Below, piece after piece: positions 5,895-6,086 of a stretch of 6,086 nt of DNA. How positions within the stretch are numbered: the stretch's first letter is position 1; the number at the start of each line of letters is the position of its first letter. The DNA is from Vulcanimicrobiota bacterium (GTDB taxonomy: Bacteria > Vulcanimicrobiota > Vulcanimicrobiia > Vulcanimicrobiales > Vulcanimicrobiaceae), in NCBI GenBank assembly GCA_003155175.1, contig PMFP01000076.1, positions 31,167-37,252 on the forward strand, in the 5' to 3' direction. The notes beneath the pieces were generated by a model. It was given only the letters and a program-made list of their open reading frames with translations. It did no database searches and had not been told where the DNA came from. The position numbers and the translations under genes are program-made.

Positions 5895-5920
5895 AACCAA
5901 CAACGAGGAAAACGACTAAA

Positions 5921-6086
5921 ATGGCTAAGGCAAAATTCGAGCGCAATAAGCCGCACGTCAACATCGGAACGACCGGACACGTTGACCACGGCAAGACCAC
6001 GCTGACCGCGGCGATCACGCACTGTCTATCGACCGAAGGTCTCGCTCAGGCTCGCAACGTCGACGAGATCGACAACGCGCCCGAGG
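5921..6086 (+). CDS. tuf: Elongation factor Tu, N-terminal part (cut by window edge)
   Basis: EF-Tu delivers aminoacyl-tRNA to the ribosomal A site as a GTP complex. The first 55 codons are visible: MAKAKFERNKPHVNIGTTGH is a near-standard EF-Tu N-terminus, with the P-loop GHVDHGKT at 19–26 followed by TLTAAITH. The conserved IDNAPE stretch, which precedes the switch I RGITI motif, ends the visible part. The segment between (HCLSTEGLAQARNVDE) differs from the E. coli type, as is common for this loop. The ATG at 5921 is preceded by GAGGA at 5905–5909. It is last of the four classical str genes. Whether a second tuf copy exists elsewhere cannot be seen. Confidence 0.97.
   Translation, partial: MAKAKFERNKPHVNIGTTGHVDHGKTTLTAAITHCLSTEGLAQARNVDEIDNAPE

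Noticed and set aside
5707..5919. An alternative-frame ORF through the fusA end that stops just before tuf, suggesting a frameshifted EF-G tail
   Set aside because: EF-G already ends at a normal position and length, and I see no slippery site; most of this frame is an Arg/Pro-rich shadow of fusA. The acidic tail after 5843 is likely coincidence.

Overview
The window is GC-rich bacterial chromosome with two divergent operons. The left 40% (minus strand) is a haem-biosynthesis operon read right to left, hemE–hemF–hemH. The right 56% (plus strand) is the classical str operon, rpsL–rpsG–fusA–tuf. I find no mobile element, CRISPR array, tRNA, rRNA or foreign-looking segment. The ribosomal and EF-G proteins are clearly bacterial, but the sequence alone does not fix the phylum. 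The mix of hemE/hemF/hemH, a free-standing str operon and an S12 with a long N-terminal insertion suggests a less-sampled, GC-rich aerobic lineage. Eremiobacterota/WPS-2-like or another terrabacterial phylum is only a weak guess.

Region by region: 1–418 (minus) is the N-terminal third of ferrochelatase, cut by the window edge. 415–1440 (minus) is oxygen-dependent coproporphyrinogen III oxidase. 1437–2441 (minus) is uroporphyrinogen decarboxylase. Both hem junctions are 4-base GTGA overlaps, so the genes look translationally coupled. 2442–2796 is the divergent control region. It holds a possible 28-codon leader ORF that overlaps the hemE start by ATGA, a weak -10 for the hem side, a GC-rich inverted repeat, and a near-consensus extended -10 promoter for the str side. 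2797–3237 is rpsL (TTG start), 3258–3728 rpsG, 3747–5843 fusA. 5844–5920 is a spacer with a perfect 6-bp stem-loop, and 5921–6086 is the start of tuf.

How the genes work together: HemE makes coproporphyrinogen III and HemF oxidises it to protoporphyrinogen IX using O2. A protoporphyrinogen oxidase, not in the window, must act next, and HemH then inserts iron. This is the protoporphyrin-dependent route and implies an aerobic lifestyle. The str operon supplies two small-subunit proteins (S12 in the decoding centre, S7 in the head) and the two main elongation GTPases. The gene content is ordinary. The points worth a second look are the S12 insertion, the candidate hemE leader ORF and the architecture of the divergent promoter region. 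I did not find a new biological system here.
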